The notes: generated from the sequence alone by a model not told the origin. A DNA stretch of 51,820 bases from an uncultured Prevotellaceae bacterium (GCA_900320435.1 ONSH01000008.1:1-51820); one strand, 5' to 3'; shown: positions 42,463 through 51,067, counted from the first letter of the stretch. Made by a program: numbers and translations.

Positions 42463-44526
42463 ATGTATAGCAGAGATATTAATGAAGTGCTGAAAGCACA
42501 TTTTGGATATGATTCATTCCGCCCGATGCAGGAGGATATTATCCGTCATACTGTTAATGGTGGAGACTCTTTAGTACTGATGCCGACAGGAGGAGGTAAA
42601 TCGCTGTGTTTTCAGATGGCGGCATTGTTGATGGACGGAATGACCATTGTTGTTTCGCCGCTTATTTCATTGATGAAAGATCAGGTGAGCGGTTTACAGG
42701 CCAACGGCATATCGGCGGAGGCTCTTAACAGCAGTAACGATGAGGGAAAAAACTATGATATAGTCAACCGCTGTATAAATGGAGAGATAAAGCTCCTTTA
42801 TATCTCGCCGGAGCGTTTAATCGGCGGTATCATGTATCAACTGCGGGAGGCTCATGTAAGCTTGATTGCCATAGATGAAGCACATTGTATTTCCCAATGG
42901 GGACATGATTTCCGTCCGGAATATACGCAGTTGGGAGTATTGCAGGAGCTGTTTCCAAAGGTGCCGATAATGGCCCTTACGGCAACTGCCGACAAGGTAA
43001 CGAAGCAGGATATTCTGAAGCAGCTCAATATAGAAACAGCAAAAACATTTGTAGGCTCCTTTGACCGTCCGAATTTGAGTCTCGATGTGAAGCGAGGATA
43101 TTCTGCACGGGAGAAATTGCGTTCAATTGTGGATTTGATACACAGGCATCCCGGTGAGAGTGGTATTATCTATTGTCTTGCCAAAAAAACGACAGAGGCT
43201 TTTGCGGAAAAACTGAGAGGAGAGGGCATATCTGTCGGGGTCTATCATGCCGGTCTTTCAAACTCAGAACGAGATCGGGTGCAGGATGATTTTTTGGCAG
43301 ACAGGATTCAGGTTATCTGCGCTACAATTGCTTTCGGGATGGGGATAGATAAGAGTAATGTCCGTTTTGTTGTACATTATAATCTTCCCAAAAGTGTAGA
43401 GAGTTTTTATCAGGAAATCGGGCGCGGTGGCAGAGACGGACTACCCTGTGAAACTGTGCTCTATTACAATCTCGGAGATATCATTACCCTGCGCAGATTT
43501 GTAGAGGAGAGCGGCCAGAGAAATATCAATCTGGATAAGCTGCAACGTATGCAGGAATATGCAGAGTCACAGGTTTGTCGCAGAAGGATTTTGTTGAATT
43601 ATTTCGGAGAGACGAGCGATAAAAGTTGCGGGAATTGCGATGTCTGCCATACACCTCCGCAGACATTTGACGGAACGGTCATTGTACAGATGCTTTTGTC
43701 AGCTGTTGTGCGTGCAGAAGAGTCTGTCGGGGTGACTTCGGCCATTGACATTCTGCGCGGAACGGTGTCTCCGGAAATTAGTTCGCATCAATACAACCGT
43801 TTGAAGACCTTTGGCGTAGGACGTGATATTTCCTTCCGCGACTGGCATGACTATATCTTGCAGATATTGCAAATGGGATTTATTGAAATCGCTTATAACG
43901 ATGACCGGCATATTCATGTCACTCCGCTTGGAAAAGAAGTTCTTTACGGCAAACGTGCGGTTCAACTGGTTGTCATCAATCGTGAAGATTTCAGTGTTAG
44001 GGGCAGGAAGAAAAAGATGCGGGAAGAGCAACACACCGCATCTGATGTGCCGGAGCAAAACATGAGTAAGGAACTCTTTGAACAACTGCGTAAGGTTCGC
44101 AAACGCATCGCTGAAGAGCACCACTGGCCTCCATATATTGTGATGTCAGACCGTTCTCTCCGTGCTTTGGCAACAGAGCGTCCGACCACCCTCTTGGCTT
44201 TTGGTAATACGTTTGGCATAGGAGAACATAAGCGTGATGCGTTTGGGAATGATTTTATTGAGGTCATAAAGAGCTTTGTTTCTCAAAATGAAGATTTACC
44301 CTTCCCGGAAGTGTCTGTTAAAGCAGAACCGTCACCAGAGCCCGTTTCTTATATGGAGCGTCAAAAACAATCGTATGCAAAAGCGTATGCGCCTTGGACA
44401 GAAGAGGATGACAACCAACTGCGTAGATACGTCCGTTTGGAATTGACACTAAAAGAGATAACGTGCTTGACAGGGCGAAATGCAGGCGCGATACAATCTC
44501 GGATCAAAAAATTAGGTATAGGATAG
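42463..44526 (+). CDS. recQ: RecQ-family ATP-dependent DNA helicase
   Basis: 687 residues from ATG 42463. Superfamily 2 motifs: FRPMQEDII (Q motif), Walker A MPTGGGKS (40-47), DEAHCISQWGHDFRPEY, ALTATAD, ATIAFGMGIDKSNVRFV and the motif VI region YQEIGRGGRDG. The zinc-binding C-terminal region has CRRRILLNYFGE with CGNCDVC, then RQC winged-helix sequence and an HRDC domain (ELFEQLRKVRKRIAEEHHWP). The last 45 residues (YAPWTEEDDNQLRRYVRLEL) are a SANT/Myb-like helical tail. It unwinds recombination intermediates 3' to 5'. The AT-rich codon use differs from the core genes, and a helicase-IV-like gene follows after 24 bases. Confidence 0.93.
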   Translation: MYSRDINEVLKAHFGYDSFRPMQEDIIRHTVNGGDSLVLMPTGGGKSLCFQMAALLMDGMTIVVSPLISLMKDQVSGLQANGISAEALNSSNDEGKNYDIVNRCINGEIKLLYISPERLIGGIMYQLREAHVSLIAIDEAHCISQWGHDFRPEYTQLGVLQELFPKVPIMALTATADKVTKQDILKQLNIETAKTFVGSFDRPNLSLDVKRGYSAREKLRSIVDLIHRHPGESGIIYCLAKKTTEAFAEKLRGEGISVGVYHAGLSNSERDRVQDDFLADRIQVICATIAFGMGIDKSNVRFVVHYNLPKSVESFYQEIGRGGRDGLPCETVLYYNLGDIITLRRFVEESGQRNINLDKLQRMQEYAESQVCRRRILLNYFGETSDKSCGNCDVCHTPPQTFDGTVIVQMLLSAVVRAEESVGVTSAIDILRGTVSPEISSHQYNRLKTFGVGRDISFRDWHDYILQILQMGFIEIAYNDDRHIHVTPLGKEVLYGKRAVQLVVINREDFSVRGRKKKMREEQHTASDVPEQNMSKELFEQLRKVRKRIAEEHHWPPYIVMSDRSLRALATERPTTLLAFGNTFGIGEHKRDAFGNDFIEVIKSFVSQNEDLPFPEVSVKAEPSPEPVSYMERQKQSYAKAYAPWTEEDDNQLRRYVRLELTLKEITCLTGRNAGAIQSRIKKLGIG

Positions 44527-44550
44527 CATAATAGACATACATAATAGCGA

Positions 44551-47364
44551 ATGTCACTTGTCTATAAGATATTAAGCATATTCCAATCCGATAAAGCGGA
44601 GCCGCAAATCCTTACGCCAGAGATAAAAGCGCTGATGGAATTCCGCAAGGAGTTGATGGCTTTTCAGGAAACAGACCGCTATATCGCTCGATCGGATTAT
44701 ATGTATCTGCGTGAGAAATATGCTGAAATATACACCTTCTTTGAAAGTGCAAAGCGAGCTGACACGTTAGACTATTATTGTGAAAAAAATGCTCTGGAGA
44801 GAATCTATGCCGACAAGTTTCTTTTGGAGTACGAAGATGTTTGCGTGAATGCCAACTCCACAATAATCTCCAATCATAATGACCAATTTATACAGCGTCA
44901 CCTGAAAGAAGAAAAGGAATATCTTGACAATGTGTTGACTCAGGTTGATCCTAAGATAAAGTTGGACGAGGAGCAAAGACGTGTTGTCCTTTCTGATGAA
45001 GACTACACTCTTGTGATAGCTGGTGCCGGTGCAGGAAAAACAACCACTGTTTCGGCAAAGGTTAAGTATTTGGTGGAAAAGAAAGGCATTTTGCCAGAAC
45101 AGATTCTGGTCATCTCATTTACCAATAAAGCTGTTGGAGAATTGCGGGATAAAATCAACAAAGACTTGAAGATACCTTGTCCCGTAACAACTTTCCATAA
45201 AACGGGATATGCCATTTTGCGCCGTCAAGACACAGAGCGCAGAATGATTGTTGACCAGGGGTTCATGTATAATGTCATCAACAATTATCTTAAAGGCAAT
45301 ATTCTTGAAAACCCAGAATTGGTTGACAAGCTGATACTTTTCTTTGGCAGTTATTTTGATGCACCATATGAGGGAAATGATCTGAATGACTTTTTCAACT
45401 ATATTTCTAAAGCAGACTTTTCTACTATTCGAGGCAACATCGACGAATACTCTGAGAAGATAATCAACGAACGAACAGGAAGGTGTCAGACAATAGCTCG
45501 GGAAACTCTTCGCTCGGCTCAAGAGGTGTTGATAGCCAACTTTTTGTTTTTGAATGGGATAGAGTATACATATGAAAAACCTTATCCGTTCAGTATTGCC
45601 AATTCGTATAAGCTCTATACTCCAGATTTTACCATCACTCAAGGGGAAAAAGTAGCCTATATTGAGCATTTCGGGATCACTCAAGACGGAAGAAACAACC
45701 GATACAATGCAGAGCAGTTGGCTAAATATAAACGCGAAGTCAACGATAAGGTTATGTTGCACAAGAATCATGCAACGGATTTAATCTACACCTTTTCTGC
45801 CTATAACGATGGAAGAAGTCTTTTGGAACACCTGAAGGAGGAACTTATTGCACACGGTTTCGAACTGCATCCGCGTCCGTCCAAGGAGGTTTTTGAGAAG
45901 ATTGTCAACACGGAAGAGAATCGCTACATATCGCGTCTCGTAAACTTGGTTTGCACTTTCATACAGAATTTCAAGACCAATGGCTATACCACAGAAAAAT
46001 TCTTTGCCTGGAATGCAAAATCAAAGAATGAGCGTAACAAGTTATTCCTGACAATATGCGAACAATGTTATCATGAATACACTAAGTGCCTGAAAGAGCG
46101 TCATGCTATCGATTTTGAGGACATGATCAACGATTCTGCCCGTATCTTGCGTGAAGCTGAGGAACAGAAATTAGAGCTTGATTTCAAATATATCATCGTA
46201 GATGAGTATCAGGATATTTCCCGTCAGAGATTTGACCTTACGAAGGAATTGGGCAAACTCTGTGACGCCAAGATTATAGCGGTAGGAGATGACTGGCAGT
46301 CTATCTATGCATATGCCGGATCTGATATAACGCTGTTCACTCGTTTCAAGGAGACATTCGGATATGGCTTGGAGTTAAGAATCACGAAAACCTATCGTAA
46401 CGCTCAAGAGATTATAGATATTGCAGGAGGTTTCATCCAAAAGAATAACGAGCAGATACAGAAGGCTTTAGTGTCCCCGAAACACATCTCCAATCCTGTT
46501 ATCATTCAATCTTATACAGAAGATGTTGACCGAAAGCAGTATGAAGGACGAGGAGGTAAATTCTTCCTGGTAGGAGAGACGGTTGAAAAGTTGATGAAAG
46601 AAATTCTGGCCGAAAACCCGAAATCATCAATTTTGTTGTTGGGACGTTATGGTTTTGACGGCTTTAATCTCACAAAATCTGCCGACTTCCAATATTGGGA
46701 AAAAACGGGCAATGTGACATCAAAGACTTTTGCAGACATCGAAATGGAATTTATGACCGTCCATCGTGCAAAAGGTCTTGGATATGACAATGTAATCATT
46801 ATCAATGCGATTGATTCTGTATACGGATTCCCGTCGAAGATACAGGACGACCCTGTTTTGCAGTATGTTGTAAAGGTGGATCACTCTATTGAATATGCGG
46901 AGGAGCGTCGCCTGTTTTATGTGGCGTTGACGCGTACGAAAAACAGGGTGTATATTGTAACACCTCAACAACGGCCTTCGGAGTTTGTGCGTGAACTCGT
47001 GAGGGACTATCCTAACGTCACACTAAGAGGCAGTCTGGATGAACTTCAGCAAAACAGCGGTGATGTGAAGCGTTGTCCAATATGTGGATACCCCTTACAA
47101 TTAAGGTATAAAAAGGCATATGGGTTAAGGTTGTGGATGTGTTCGAATGAGCCAGAAATTTGCGACTTTCTAACCAATGATTTGAATGGTGATGGAATGT
47201 CGATTATCAAGTGCGATAGTTGTAAAGACGGTTATTTGATAGTCAAGCAAGGTAAGACTAAACCGTTCTTGGGTTGCACGAACTATACCGTTGACGGCAA
47301 CGGATGTAATCGGATGATGTCAAAATGGGAGTTTACGAAGTTGATATATCCGTCAAAATACTGA
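44551..47364 (+). CDS. Helicase IV/UvrD-like superfamily 1 helicase with a nuclease-like insertion and zinc ribbons
   Basis: 937 residues. An N-terminal helical region (1-135) precedes the SF1 core: Walker A AGAGAGKT (157-164), VISFTNKAV, VTTFHKTG, Walker B IIVDEYQDIS (548-557), VGDDWQSIYAYAGSD, TYRNAQEI, TVHRAKGLGYDNVII and VALTRTKNRVY. Between motifs lies residues 325-420, where YTPDF (356-360) and AYIEHFG (369-375) flank a Lys/His-rich helix. This is reminiscent of PD-(D/E)XK folds in helicase IV relatives. The C-terminus has topoisomerase-type zinc ribbons: CPIC (842-845) with later Cys, then CDSC (888-891) with GC...GC. It is probably co-transcribed with recQ. It could act in repair or in defence; the sequence alone does not decide. 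Confidence 0.85.
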   Translation: MSLVYKILSIFQSDKAEPQILTPEIKALMEFRKELMAFQETDRYIARSDYMYLREKYAEIYTFFESAKRADTLDYYCEKNALERIYADKFLLEYEDVCVNANSTIISNHNDQFIQRHLKEEKEYLDNVLTQVDPKIKLDEEQRRVVLSDEDYTLVIAGAGAGKTTTVSAKVKYLVEKKGILPEQILVISFTNKAVGELRDKINKDLKIPCPVTTFHKTGYAILRRQDTERRMIVDQGFMYNVINNYLKGNILENPELVDKLILFFGSYFDAPYEGNDLNDFFNYISKADFSTIRGNIDEYSEKIINERTGRCQTIARETLRSAQEVLIANFLFLNGIEYTYEKPYPFSIANSYKLYTPDFTITQGEKVAYIEHFGITQDGRNNRYNAEQLAKYKREVNDKVMLHKNHATDLIYTFSAYNDGRSLLEHLKEELIAHGFELHPRPSKEVFEKIVNTEENRYISRLVNLVCTFIQNFKTNGYTTEKFFAWNAKSKNERNKLFLTICEQCYHEYTKCLKERHAIDFEDMINDSARILREAEEQKLELDFKYIIVDEYQDISRQRFDLTKELGKLCDAKIIAVGDDWQSIYAYAGSDITLFTRFKETFGYGLELRITKTYRNAQEIIDIAGGFIQKNNEQIQKALVSPKHISNPVIIQSYTEDVDRKQYEGRGGKFFLVGETVEKLMKEILAENPKSSILLLGRYGFDGFNLTKSADFQYWEKTGNVTSKTFADIEMEFMTVHRAKGLGYDNVIIINAIDSVYGFPSKIQDDPVLQYVVKVDHSIEYAEERRLFYVALTRTKNRVYIVTPQQRPSEFVRELVRDYPNVTLRGSLDELQQNSGDVKRCPICGYPLQLRYKKAYGLRLWMCSNEPEICDFLTNDLNGDGMSIIKCDSCKDGYLIVKQGKTKPFLGCTNYTVDGNGCNRMMSKWEFTKLIYPSKY

Positions 47365-47447
47365 TACATCATTAAGCTTAAAGAAAAACAAACTGGTGGA
47401 GTATCAATAATTATCTACTTTTCACCATGTTCTTCAAAAATTTTCTT

Positions 47448-47455
47448 TATCTTTG
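47448..47455 (+). promoter_or_regulatory. Promoter -7 element of the FISUMP lipoprotein gene
   Basis: TATCTTTG inside a 26-base segment (47430-47455) identical to 50030-50055 and similar to 48501-48518. 23 bases before the ATG at 47479. Confidence 0.75.
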
Positions 47456-47478
47456 TCCCCAAAATAGACATTTATACT

Positions 47479-48495
47479 ATGAAACACTTTAAATATCTCG
47501 CAGCATTGCTCCTCGTACTCTGTACAAACGTGTGTATCATTTCATGCGGCGATGATGAGGATGAGAATACGGGCACACAGGAAGTACCTGTTGAGACAAT
47601 AAGTGAATCAATAGTGTCCGTCGATGTTGATAATAAGGAAGCAAGTATACCTGCTTCGCTCGTGCCTGAGGGCGGTAAGGCGGTGCTGACTGCAACACCA
47701 TCGGTCAAGGGCGATGTTGTGGCGATGAATATTGTGGGATCTTATGACGTGACAAAGAAGAAATTTGTTTTTGATTTGACTGCCTTTGTGCCGGGTGTCA
47801 CATACTTATGTGCCATCTCCATCTATAATCTCATGGGGCGTCCGGTGAAGACTATCAGTCCATTGGTCATCTCCACTGCAAATGAAGCAGCGGTCATTTG
47901 CCCAAATGCGGCCCATCCGCATGCTATAAATCTCGACCTGCCCAGAGGTACGAGGTGGGCGTGTTGTAATGTCGGGGCATTATATCCAGAGGGTTATGGA
48001 TACTATTTTTCATGGGGAATTGCCGACGGCCATGACCCATTGAGTACACAGGGTGGATATTATTTTGACAGGTTTACTTACAAGTGGTATAATGGCTTAA
48101 CCTACACAAAATACAATTCAACGGATCGGTTGGATAAACTTGAAGACCAGGACAATGCTGCAGTAAAAATGATGGGACAACCTTGGAGTATGCCAACGAG
48201 AAATGATATTGACGAACTTTTGGGCAACACTATACATAAGTGGATTACACTAAATGACGTCAATGGCGTTCTTTTAACCAGTAAGATAAATGGCCAAAGT
48301 ATTTTTTTGCCTGCAGCCGGTAATTACGAAGGAATTGCAATCAAAGAGTTGGGCAGATTCGGCTACTATTGGGCCTCAACGCGATTAGGTTCGGATTTGC
48401 GATATGCCGATCAGCTTAACATCGGTCCGGGGTATCCACTCAGAGATTCTTTTTGGCGTTATTATGGATGTAGTGTCCGTGCGGTGATACATTAA
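47479..48495 (+). CDS. Surface lipoprotein with a FISUMP-type domain
   Basis: 338 residues. Signal peptide MKHFKYLAALLLVLCTNV with lipobox ISC (Cys23) followed by acidic GDDEDEN, the kind of tract that sends lipoproteins to the cell surface in this phylum. Residues 45-130 look like an immunoglobulin-like strand region. Residues 145-338 match the Fibrobacter succinogenes major-paralogous (FISUMP) domain: DLPRGTRWACCNVGA, PEGYGYYFSWG, MGQPWSMPTRNDIDELL, SIFLPAAGNYEG, YYWASTR and a final GCSVRAVIH. Function of the domain is unknown. The promoter and first 25 codons are nearly duplicated in the next gene. Confidence 0.85.
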   Translation: MKHFKYLAALLLVLCTNVCIISCGDDEDENTGTQEVPVETISESIVSVDVDNKEASIPASLVPEGGKAVLTATPSVKGDVVAMNIVGSYDVTKKKFVFDLTAFVPGVTYLCAISIYNLMGRPVKTISPLVISTANEAAVICPNAAHPHAINLDLPRGTRWACCNVGALYPEGYGYYFSWGIADGHDPLSTQGGYYFDRFTYKWYNGLTYTKYNSTDRLDKLEDQDNAAVKMMGQPWSMPTRNDIDELLGNTIHKWITLNDVNGVLLTSKINGQSIFLPAAGNYEGIAIKELGRFGYYWASTRLGSDLRYADQLNIGPGYPLRDSFWRYYGCSVRAVIH

Positions 48496-48510
48496 ATTAA
48501 GAATTTTCTT

Positions 48511-48518
48511 TATCTTTG
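48511..48518 (+). promoter_or_regulatory. Promoter -7 element of the BspA-like lipoprotein gene
   Basis: TATCTTTG preceded by AATTTTCTT, the same context as at 47448 and 50048; 23 bases before the ATG at 48542. Confidence 0.75.
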
Positions 48519-48541
48519 CCATCGAAAAGACTGAAACAACT

Positions 48542-49447
48542 ATGAAAGTCCTTAAATATCTCGCAGCATTACTCCTTATATTCAGCACGAATGTATGTCT
48601 GACTTCATGCGGCGATGATGACGAGCCTACGCCTGCAGTAAATCCGAAAGATTATCCGCAGCACGAATTCTTCTATGTTGGCGGCATCGGATATAAATCC
48701 ATCTCTGGAGCCGATGTGGAAGTGACCAGACTCAGCGATTGGTCAAAACCCGATGACAAGACAATACCTGACTACTACACAGGTGATGTCTTTATTCCGA
48801 GCAAAGTGACTTATCAGGGCTATACATATAATGTCGTGAGCATTGGAAAAAGAGCCTTTTTTGAATGCGCAATGCTTAACTCTGTCACAATGCCTGCCAC
48901 AATAACTGCCATCGAAAATTATGCCTTCTCGAGATCTGGCTTGAAGTCTGTCAGGATTGGAGGAAAGGTGAAAGAAATCGGCGAAGACGCATTTGCAGAA
49001 TGTGAAAAACTGACGTCTGTTACAATCACAGATGATGTAATGAGGATTGGGAGTAGAGCCTTTTTTGCAAGTAGGGTAGAAAAGCTAAGCATTGGAGGAA
49101 ATGTGAGAGAGATAGGTAATGCCGCTTTCTATGACTGTAATAAACTCACTCGTATCAGGTTTCCTGAAAGTGTGGTAGAGTTTGGTGATTATGCTTTCCA
49201 GAGTTGTGGCGAGCTGTATTCCATCACCTTGGGAGAGAATACGGTAAAGATCGGTATTAAGGCTTTTGCCAATTGTCCTAAACTAAAATATGTAATGTGC
49301 AGGGCTGAGTCTGTGCCGATGACGGCCTATAGTGCTTTTATTGATGATCCTATGGATGAACTTCGTGTGCCCGTTTCTGCCATTAACTATTATAAATCGT
49401 TACCCCCCTGGAAATTTTTTGCTAAGTTTGCTCCGATAGATGAATAG
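48542..49447 (+). CDS. BspA-like leucine-rich-repeat surface lipoprotein
   Basis: 301 residues. Signal peptide MKVLKYLAALLLIFSTNV, lipobox TSC (Cys23) and GDDDEPT. After a beta-rich region (about 40-95) come at least six LRR_5/BspA repeats with the AF.C..L..V.....V..IG pattern: VVSIGKRAFFECAMLNSVTM, IENYAFSRSGLKSVRIGG, IGEDAFAECEKLTSVTI, IGNAAFYDCNKLTRIRF, FGDYAFQSCGELYSITL and IGIKAFANCPKLKYVMC. A short tail caps the array. BspA-type repeats mediate host or partner-cell binding in oral and gut Bacteroidota (known of the family). The next lipoprotein gene follows after 44 bases without its own promoter. Confidence 0.88.
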   Translation: MKVLKYLAALLLIFSTNVCLTSCGDDDEPTPAVNPKDYPQHEFFYVGGIGYKSISGADVEVTRLSDWSKPDDKTIPDYYTGDVFIPSKVTYQGYTYNVVSIGKRAFFECAMLNSVTMPATITAIENYAFSRSGLKSVRIGGKVKEIGEDAFAECEKLTSVTITDDVMRIGSRAFFASRVEKLSIGGNVREIGNAAFYDCNKLTRIRFPESVVEFGDYAFQSCGELYSITLGENTVKIGIKAFANCPKLKYVMCRAESVPMTAYSAFIDDPMDELRVPVSAINYYKSLPPWKFFAKFAPIDE

Positions 49448-49491
49448 GAGAGAGAAAACATACAATACTAACTCTATAAACTAATAAACCG

Positions 49492-49905
49492 ATGAACAAG
49501 ATTCTTAAAATCTGCATTCTTTTATTCGCAGTAATGACAATGCCGACTTTCACTTCGTGCGGCGATGACAAAGACGATAATCTGCCCACGCCGACAGCAT
49601 TCAATGTGAAAGACGCTTATGGCACTTGGATGTGCATCAAGAGTACCGACAAATATCAGGGCAAATCTGTTGAAGACCTGCTGGTTGGCGCCGAAATAAC
49701 CGTCAAGTCTGACGGCACATTCACATCGACAAAGGCATCCATCGGCAAGAATGGTACATACACTATCAAAGACAATGTGATTACGGCAAAGAGTGACGCA
49801 GGTTCGTTCGTTGTTTATGTCTCCATCAACGGTGACAGAATGACGTGGGAAGGAACAGCCAGCAACGGCGTCTCGTTCACTTATGTCTTCCAGAAAGAAT
49901 CGTAA
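49492..49905 (+). CDS. Small lipocalin-like lipoprotein
   Basis: 137 residues. The signal peptide ends in lipobox TSC (Cys23), then GDDKDDN. The mature domain (GTWMCIKSTDKYQGKSVEDL, ITVKSDGTFTSTKASIGKNG, YTIKDNVITAKSDAGSF, MTWEGTASNGVSFTYVFQK) has the strand pattern of the short lipocalin-like proteins common in Bacteroidales. The ligand is unknown. Its signal peptide differs from those of the two preceding genes. A strong terminator follows 23 bases after the stop, closing the lipoprotein unit. Confidence 0.75.
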   Translation: MNKILKICILLFAVMTMPTFTSCGDDKDDNLPTPTAFNVKDAYGTWMCIKSTDKYQGKSVEDLLVGAEITVKSDGTFTSTKASIGKNGTYTIKDNVITAKSDAGSFVVYVSINGDRMTWEGTASNGVSFTYVFQKES

Positions 49906-49928
49906 CAAGATAGACGTTTGGGTTCAAC

Positions 49929-49960
49929 GCGCCTGCAGACTTTCCTGCGGGCGCTTTTTT
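49929..49960 (+). terminator. Rho-independent terminator of the lipoprotein genes
   Basis: A 10-pair stem GCGCCTGCAG/CTGCGGGCGC (one T-G pair), loop ACTTTC, then six T. Confidence 0.92.
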
Positions 49961-50047
49961 GTTTCTGATATACCTTGATATGACTTAAAATATTCTGTTT
50001 TTACACTTTTCCTGATTTCCTGTTTATGTTTCTTCAAAAATTTTCTT

Positions 50048-50055
50048 TATCTTTG
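50048..50055 (+). promoter_or_regulatory. Promoter -7 element before the leader ORF
   Basis: TATCTTTG in the 26-base segment shared with 47430-47455; 23 bases before the ATG at 50079. Confidence 0.7.
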
Positions 50056-50078
50056 CCCTCGAAAATACTAATATAATC

Positions 50079-50132
50079 ATGAAAAGACTCCTTCTCCTGG
50101 CTTTGATATTCTGCGCCGGAAATGCGGAGTGA
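50079..50132 (+). pseudogene. 17-residue signal-peptide-like leader ORF
   Basis: MKRLLLLALIFCAGNAE followed by TGA. It has the look of a signal peptide cut short, and sits at the exact distance from the promoter where the neighbouring lipoprotein genes start. The next gene begins 14 bases later in another frame. Either a real leader peptide or the stump of a lost lipoprotein gene. Confidence 0.45.
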
Positions 50133-50146
50133 GGTTCTGAAGACAC

Positions 50147-50518
50147 ATGAAGAAAGATATTGATTTCCTGGAAGAAGCAATAGAATGCGTTAAGGATTCT
50201 GTTCTCCCGCTGCATCAGCAAATATACGACAAGTATAACGGGGATTTCGACAGGATCTATGCGGAAGCGTACAATAATAAATCCTATACAGGTAAAGTCA
50301 TCGTCCCGGGGAAGGTATATGAACTGAGTTATTTGGAGTGTTCGTGCCCTAAAGTGAAATGTGGAATGAGAAGTTGTCCGCAGCAATGCGAGTGTTCGCG
50401 CCAGAGCATTTTATATATCCTGTCACAACTTGAGCCGAACAGCATATTTGATGTTCAAATCGTCAACACGATACTCAGAGGTGGCGATTGCTGTACTTTC
50501 AGGATAACAAGACAATAA
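50147..50518 (+). CDS. Cys-rich protein of unknown function
   Basis: 123 residues from MKKDIDFLEEAIECVKDSVL; no signal peptide. The second half is rich in Cys: LECSCPKVKCGMRSCPQQCE, CSRQ, and a final GGDCCTFRITRQ. The last motif (GxxCCxFRI) resembles the end of V4R/ATC-hydrolase-like small domains, where a Cys cluster binds metal, but the match is too short to name the family. It would be transcribed from the promoter at 50048 behind the short leader ORF. Cytoplasmic location is inferred. Confidence 0.6.
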   Translation: MKKDIDFLEEAIECVKDSVLPLHQQIYDKYNGDFDRIYAEAYNNKSYTGKVIVPGKVYELSYLECSCPKVKCGMRSCPQQCECSRQSILYILSQLEPNSIFDVQIVNTILRGGDCCTFRITRQ

Positions 50519-50544
50519 ACAATCGAACGGACACAATTAACGCT

Positions 50545-50571
50545 TGTCCGTTATGTCCGTTATGTCCGTTG
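50545..50571 (+). repeat. Three-copy 9-base tandem repeat
   Basis: TGTCCGTTA twice and TGTCCGTTG once, followed by further short direct repeats (CAGACTGT twice, TCAGAGGCT twice) up to about 50625. Confidence 0.85.
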
Positions 50572-50848
50572 AGGGCTCCTCAGACTGTCGCCAGACTGTT
50601 GTCAGAGGCTTCTCAGAGGCTTAGATTTTGGTGATTTTCGCCGTGTTTTAGGGCGGTTTTGGTGAGTTTTGGGGCGAAAGTAGGGGAGATTTGAGGCTTT
50701 TTTGAGCCAAAATAGAGGGTAAAATGGTGGAGATTTGGGGGCGATTTTGCCCGGTTTTTGTCTGCTTGGGGACAAAAAAGGTATAGTTGGCTGTAACGTT
50801 ATGACCATACACAATGAAGCTTTGCTGTTGATAACCAGTGGATTGTGT

Positions 50849-50984
50849 GTTGCAGTGTTGCAGTGTTGCAGTTCCAAAATCCATATCATAAGGTCAAAAA
50901 TATACTCTATATTTATATAAATATAGAAGTTTCTCTTGGGTAGAAAATAGCCTTTCGAGAACTGCAACACTGCAACACTGCAAC
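50849..50984. repeat. Perfect 26-base inverted repeat with an 84-base loop
   Basis: Arms 50849-50874 (GTTGCAGTGTTGCAGT...) and 50959-50984 are exact reverse complements; each arm is itself built of 8-base units GTTGCAGT. A second palindrome, CGAGAACTGC (50956-50965) with GCAGTTCTCG (50991-51000), overlaps the right arm, so two hairpins compete. Confidence 0.9.
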
Positions 50985-51067
50985 GCATTGGCAGTTCTCG
51001 AACACACCCTCAAAAAAAATTTTTGAAAAAAGTTGGTCAAAAATTTTAAACCGCAATGTCGCTGTCG

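Noticed and set aside
42215-42493. 92-codon reading frame before recQ
   Set aside because: It runs through the recQ promoter and its start codon, has no plausible promoter of its own and a random composition.
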